In this document: piece after piece, positions 60,483 through 64,000 of the stretch | How the letters are laid out: each line of letters starts with the position of its first letter | Numbering within the stretch: the stretch's first letter is position 1 | Source of the DNA: Candidatus Leptofilum proximum | GTDB taxonomy: Bacteria > Chloroflexota > Anaerolineae > Promineifilales > Promineifilaceae | Reading direction: 5' to 3' | Assembly (NCBI GenBank): GCA_016710325.1 | Contig: JADJXK010000001.1 | Location: 186,001-250,000, forward strand | Length of the DNA: 64,000 bases | Notes under the pieces: model-generated | Databases searched by the model: none | What the model saw: only the letters and a program-made list of their open reading frames with translations | Told to the model about the DNA's origin: nothing | Program-made: the position numbers and the translations under genes

Positions 60483-60585
60483 TCGGTAATCCGTATTCGG
60501 TAATCGGTAATCGGTAATTGGTGGTCGGTAATCGGTAGTCGGTAACTAAAACCGTTTGCGGATTACCGACCACCGTTTACCGGTC
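60483..60585. repeat. GGTAATCGG-type fold-back repeat, copy 5
   Basis: CGGTAATCGGTAATTGG units and GATTACCGACCACCG arms fill the whole gap between the ATPase and BMP genes. Confidence 0.73.
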
Positions 60586-61656
60586 TTACTGTCCTACATC
60601 GACCGTTAACTCGCCAGAACGGATCTGATCCGCTGCGGCATTGGCCGCGGCCACAGCGTCGGCGTCCAGGCCATCGGCAAATTGCATCACCAGACCGCCG
60701 TTTTCCAGGGTCAGGGCGTAGGCGGTGCCGCCAAATTCACCTGCCTGGTGCTTTTGAATGATGTCCTGCAAAACGGCATCCCAGTCATAAAGCTGCGAGG
60801 CCACCACGATATCCGGCGCCAGCGAGCTTTGGTCCGACTGCGTGCCCATCCACAGAACACCTTGCTCACTGGCCACGCCAACTGCGCCCACCACCTGCTG
60901 GGCCGAGCCTGTCAGGACGTCGGCCCCGGCCTGGATGTGGGTATTGGCTGCTTCCGCGGCGAGCGCGGTGTCGCCAAAGGAACCAGTGTAGGAGACGTTC
61001 ACCTGGGCATCGGGATTGGCTGCCATGGCGCCAGCCACAAAGCCGTCGATGTACAGCTTGGCATCGCCTGCTTCCACCGGACCGACCACACCAATCACGC
61101 CAGATTCAGACAGATTGGCGGCCAGCACACCGTTGACGTAGCCGCCCTGCTCGGCGCGGGCTTCGTAGGCAAAGACGTTGGTGATACCTTCACTGGCGCC
61201 GGTGTCGGTGGCGGTGCCCCAGGCAAAGGTGGTGTCGGGGAAGTCGGGGGCAATCTCAAACATAGAGGTGCCGTACTGCGTGCCGTGAGCGAGGACGATA
61301 TCGTACCCATCGGCGGCGTAGTCACGCAGGGCGGCGGCGGCATCAGTGACATTGAACATGTTTTCGGTGTAGGCGATTTCCATCGCTTCCGCCCCGCCAG
61401 CTTCGGCCTGCAGGCGCAGCAGGGAATCGTAGATGGCCTGGCTCCAGGCCAGGTCACTGATGGTGCTGGGCATGACCACGGCGATGCGAATGGGTTCCAT
61501 GTCGGCCGTTTCCGCGTCGGTGGATGTGTCTTCTGCGGCCGTTTCGCTCGTTGTGTCGGCGGGGGTAGTTTCTTCATCGGCATCTCCACCGCCGCAGCTC
61601 ACCAGCAGCAAACTAAAAATCAGCATCAAACCAATCAAAAACCATCTTTTTTTCAT
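60586..61656 (-). CDS. BMP/PnrA-family substrate-binding lipoprotein
   Basis: 356 residues. Signal peptide with lipobox LLVSC, a Thr/Glu-rich tether, then the periplasmic-binding fold (IAVVMPSTISDLAWSQAIYDSL, GTQYGTSMFEIAPDFPDTTFAWG, GVVGPVEAG). The PnrA family binds purine nucleosides or related compounds. AAGGAG precedes the ATG. It gives the best clue to the operon's substrate. Confidence 0.92.
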   Translation of the reverse strand: MKKRWFLIGLMLIFSLLLVSCGGGDADEETTPADTTSETAAEDTSTDAETADMEPIRIAVVMPSTISDLAWSQAIYDSLLRLQAEAGGAEAMEIAYTENMFNVTDAAAALRDYAADGYDIVLAHGTQYGTSMFEIAPDFPDTTFAWGTATDTGASEGITNVFAYEARAEQGGYVNGVLAANLSESGVIGVVGPVEAGDAKLYIDGFVAGAMAANPDAQVNVSYTGSFGDTALAAEAANTHIQAGADVLTGSAQQVVGAVGVASEQGVLWMGTQSDQSSLAPDIVVASQLYDWDAVLQDIIQKHQAGEFGGTAYALTLENGGLVMQFADGLDADAVAAANAAADQIRSGELTVDVGQ

Positions 61657-61690
61657 TTCCTTCTCCTTAACAAAATAGTTTTACAAAATT

Positions 61691-61770
61691 TCACCGCAGA
61701 GGCGCAAAGAGGGCAAAGATTTTTCCCTAAGCGTTGCCAACTCTGCGCTCTTTGCGTCTTTGCGGTTTGT
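61691..61770. repeat. CGCAAAGAGG-type fold-back element
   Basis: ACCGCAGAGGCGCAAAGAGG units and GCGCTCTTTGCGTCTTTGCGG units form an imperfect hairpin between the second permease and BMP genes. Confidence 0.6.
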
Positions 61771-61777
61771 TTTCTTT

Positions 61778-62728
61778 TTAACTCTCTCCCCGGGTAAATG
61801 GCTTGGTGAGCATGGCGGGCTGCAGCGAGCGGCGGAAGGGCAGCGCCAGGGCAACGATGGTGAGCAGGTAAGGCAGCATCACGGCGACGTCGGAGGGAAT
61901 GTTGAGGTTGAGCACCTGTACCCAGAGCTGGAGGGCGTTGACCGTGCTGAACAGCAGCGCTCCGGCCAGCACGCCCACCGGCTTCCAACTGCCAAAATAA
62001 ACCAGGGCCACGGCGATGAAGCCCATGCCGTTGGTCAGATTTTCCTGGAAGATGCCCAGCAGGGAGATGGAGAGTGAGGCGCCCGCAATGCCAGCCAGAA
62101 TGCCGCCGAGGGTAACGGCCGTATACCTTACCTGGATCACGTTCACGCCCAGCGAATCGGCCGCCTCGGGATTTTGCCCTACCGAACGTACCTTCAGGCC
62201 CCAGGTCGTTTTGTTGAGCACCCACCAGGCCAGCGGCACCAGGGCAAACGCGCCGTAGGTCATCAGGCTGTGGTGGAAGAAGATTTCCCCAATCATGGGA
62301 ATATCGGCCAGGCAGAAACTGCCTACGCAGAAGCGCAGTTCTGAAAACCCTTGAATACCTTCAACCGTACCCAGCATCGTCTTAAAGAGCAGGCTGGATG
62401 CGCCCAGGCCAAACATGTACAGGCCGATGCCGCTGATGCCCTGTTCGGCCTGGTAGGTGATGCTCACCACGCACAAAATGAGTCCCATCAGGCCGCCGAC
62501 AAAGGCCGCGGCCAGCACTCCTAAAACCAGGCTGCCGGTCTTGAAAACCGCAAAAAAACCAAAAAAAGCGCCCATCAGCATGATGCCATCAACGCCCAGG
62601 TTGAGGACGCCGGAGCGCTGGGAGAACATCTCGCCAATGGCGGCGTACAGGTACGGCGTAGCCAGGCGAATGCCGGAGTGCAGAATGCCCACGATGATGG
62701 TTAGTGTGGTTAGATCGCCATTGTTCAT
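61778..62728 (-). CDS. nucleoside-type ABC permease, second (NupQ-like)
   Basis: 316 residues, about 8-9 helices, branched-chain/ribose permease family (motif MLMGAFFGFFAVFKTGS, EAADSLGVN, GGILAGIAGASLS). Its ATG overlaps the stop of the first permease by 4 bp (ATGA). Acts with the first permease, ATPase and BMP protein. Confidence 0.92.
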   Translation of the reverse strand: MNNGDLTTLTIIVGILHSGIRLATPYLYAAIGEMFSQRSGVLNLGVDGIMLMGAFFGFFAVFKTGSLVLGVLAAAFVGGLMGLILCVVSITYQAEQGISGIGLYMFGLGASSLLFKTMLGTVEGIQGFSELRFCVGSFCLADIPMIGEIFFHHSLMTYGAFALVPLAWWVLNKTTWGLKVRSVGQNPEAADSLGVNVIQVRYTAVTLGGILAGIAGASLSISLLGIFQENLTNGMGFIAVALVYFGSWKPVGVLAGALLFSTVNALQLWVQVLNLNIPSDVAVMLPYLLTIVALALPFRRSLQPAMLTKPFTRGES

Positions 62729-63966
62729 GCCTGTAGCTCCATAGTGAGCTGTGGCTCATCATCTATTTCCGGGTTTTCCGGCTTGGAGGTACTATCCACG
62801 CTCACGCGGCGATTGGCCCGCTTGCGCACGAAGTAGTCGGTGCTGACGACAAAGAGGACCACCAGCCCCAAAATGGCGGTGATGAGCACCTGGGGAACCT
62901 GCATGGCGCGCTGCATTTTGTCGCCGCCCACCAGCAGGCCGCCAAACAGGATGGAGGAGGGGATGATGCCCAGCGGATGCAGCTTGCCAAACAGGGCGGC
63001 CACGATGCCGGAAAAGCCATAACCGGCGGAAACGGCCGTTGGCTCAAACATCCGGTGGTGCAGCCCCAAAATCTCCACGGCCCCCGCCAGCCCGGCAAAC
63101 ATGCCGCTGAGCGTCATAGAGAGCACCATCGTGCGCTCCACCATCATGCCCGCGTAGCGTGAGGCGTGCGGGTTCAAGCCCACGGAACGAATGCGGTAGC
63201 CGATGGTGGTGCGCCACAGCAGCACGTACACCACGATGGCGGCAATCATCGCCAGGAAAAACCCGGTATGCAGGCGGGATGGTTCCACGAGGACGCCGTA
63301 TAATTCGGCCGTGTAGCCAGATAATCCCAGCTCTTCGGCTGATTTTGATAACCCAAGCGATTGGGCCAGGTCAGTAAAGCGAGGCAAATCGTACAGTCGG
63401 GCCAGCCGGGCGGAGTGAGGAATATTCGTGCCTGCTGCCACCTCTGCGGGATCAATCATCGGGCCGCGCAGCAGGTAGAAACCAATCTGGATGGCAATCT
63501 GGTTCATCATGATGGTGCTGAGGATTTCATTCACCCCCAGCCTGGCTTTGAGGTACCCTGGAATGGCGCCCCAAACGGCTCCCATGAATGCCCCGGCAAT
63601 CATGCCGAACACAATTCCCCAAAAAGCAGGAAAGCTTTCCCCCATCTGCACCACCAAAAATGTGGTGAGCAGGGAACCCACAATGATTTGCCCTTCGGCC
63701 CCGATGTTAATAACCCCACCGCGAAAGGCGATGGCGATGCCCAGCCCCACCAGCATGAGGGGGATGGCTTTAACCAGCGTGTCTGAGAGCCCGTTTTTAT
63801 TGCCAAAAGCGCCGATAAACAATTCCCGATAGGCTTCAAGCGGGTTCACCCCTTGCAGCAGCAGCAGCACTGCGCCAATGAGAAACGCCGCCAGAACGGC
63901 CGCAAACGGCAGAAGCACATCGTACAGGCGCTGGAAAAAAACGCTGTCAAACCTGGTTTTTCGCAC
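62725..63966 (-). CDS. nucleoside-type ABC permease, first (NupP-like)
   Basis: 413 residues with about 9-10 helices (GVVNIGAEG-like GGVINIGAEGQIIVGSL, family signature of BPD_transp_2). GTG start, chosen from GGAGGAGA just upstream and because no ATG is available. First visible gene of the uptake/oxidation operon; its promoter lies beyond or at the edge of the window. Confidence 0.92.
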   Translation of the reverse strand: MRKTRFDSVFFQRLYDVLLPFAAVLAAFLIGAVLLLLQGVNPLEAYRELFIGAFGNKNGLSDTLVKAIPLMLVGLGIAIAFRGGVINIGAEGQIIVGSLLTTFLVVQMGESFPAFWGIVFGMIAGAFMGAVWGAIPGYLKARLGVNEILSTIMMNQIAIQIGFYLLRGPMIDPAEVAAGTNIPHSARLARLYDLPRFTDLAQSLGLSKSAEELGLSGYTAELYGVLVEPSRLHTGFFLAMIAAIVVYVLLWRTTIGYRIRSVGLNPHASRYAGMMVERTMVLSMTLSGMFAGLAGAVEILGLHHRMFEPTAVSAGYGFSGIVAALFGKLHPLGIIPSSILFGGLLVGGDKMQRAMQVPQVLITAILGLVVLFVVSTDYFVRKRANRRVSVDSTSKPENPEIDDEPQLTMELQA

Positions 63967-64000
63967 GCTCTCTCCTCCTGGAGACTATAGCGAATCTTAA

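Noticed and set aside
1..64000. tRNA, rRNA or a replication origin
   Set aside because: No cloverleaf with CCA end, rRNA-like stretch, DnaA-box cluster or dnaA/parAB genes was noticed while reading both strands; absence is by eye only.

Overview
The window looks like a chromosomal stretch from a member of the Chloroflexota (Anaerolineae-like). This is inferred from gene content (form I CO dehydrogenase with an unusual gene order, MalT/LAL-type giant regulators, LysM lipoproteins, BMP-type ABC transporters, a Rab-like bacterial GTPase, metal permeases with fused winged helices) and a moderately high G+C content. No rRNA, tRNA or CRISPR array was seen.

Layout. 0-7 kb (minus strand): an aerobic CO dehydrogenase operon read coxD-coxE-coxG-coxM-coxS-coxL, preceded on the same strand by a NarL-type response regulator and its likely GAF/HisKA_3 sensor kinase (7.2-10 kb). 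The two regulator genes are separated by an IS200-type element. 10-18.5 kb (plus strand): MFS transporter, LAL regulator, acetyltransferase, a small protein, a DUF3887-like lipoprotein, a double DJ-1/PfpI protein and an alpha/beta hydrolase; two near-identical promoter/operator modules control this segment. 18.5-35 kb is a decaying, IS-rich accessory region: fragments of multicopper oxidase, haloacid dehalogenase, SpoIIE phosphatase, VWA protein, metallo-beta-lactamase, transposase and TPR protein, with intact genes between them (mgtE, TetR, quinone oxidoreductase, NDH-2-like/ECF41 pair, epoxide hydrolase, WYL regulator). 35-46 kb is a metal homeostasis locus: DUF305 protein, P1B-type Zn/Cd/Pb ATPase, MerR regulator, and a Zn/Mn ABC importer whose own promoter is cut between -35 and -10 by an IS701-family element. 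46-55 kb: DEAD-box helicase, amidotransferase, a kinase/response regulator/hybrid kinase cassette, and a small GTPase with a possible longin/roadblock partner. 55-64 kb (minus strand): a single operon-like run of two ABC permeases, BMP lipoprotein, double ABC ATPase, a fused molybdenum hydroxylase and an LLM flavoenzyme, suggesting uptake and oxidation of a nucleoside, nucleobase or similar heterocycle.

Two genome-scale signals overlie the genes. First, the palindromic octamer ACGGCCGT occurs about 80 times by eye, where one or two are expected; it is reminiscent of cyanobacterial HIP1. Second, most gaps between co-directional genes hold short fold-back elements made of degenerate 6-9 bp units (several sequence families). 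Some supply the stop codon of the upstream gene, and one sits in frame inside the LAL regulator gene.

Several single-base frameshifts lie at short homopolymers and could be assembly errors rather than real lesions; each is flagged.
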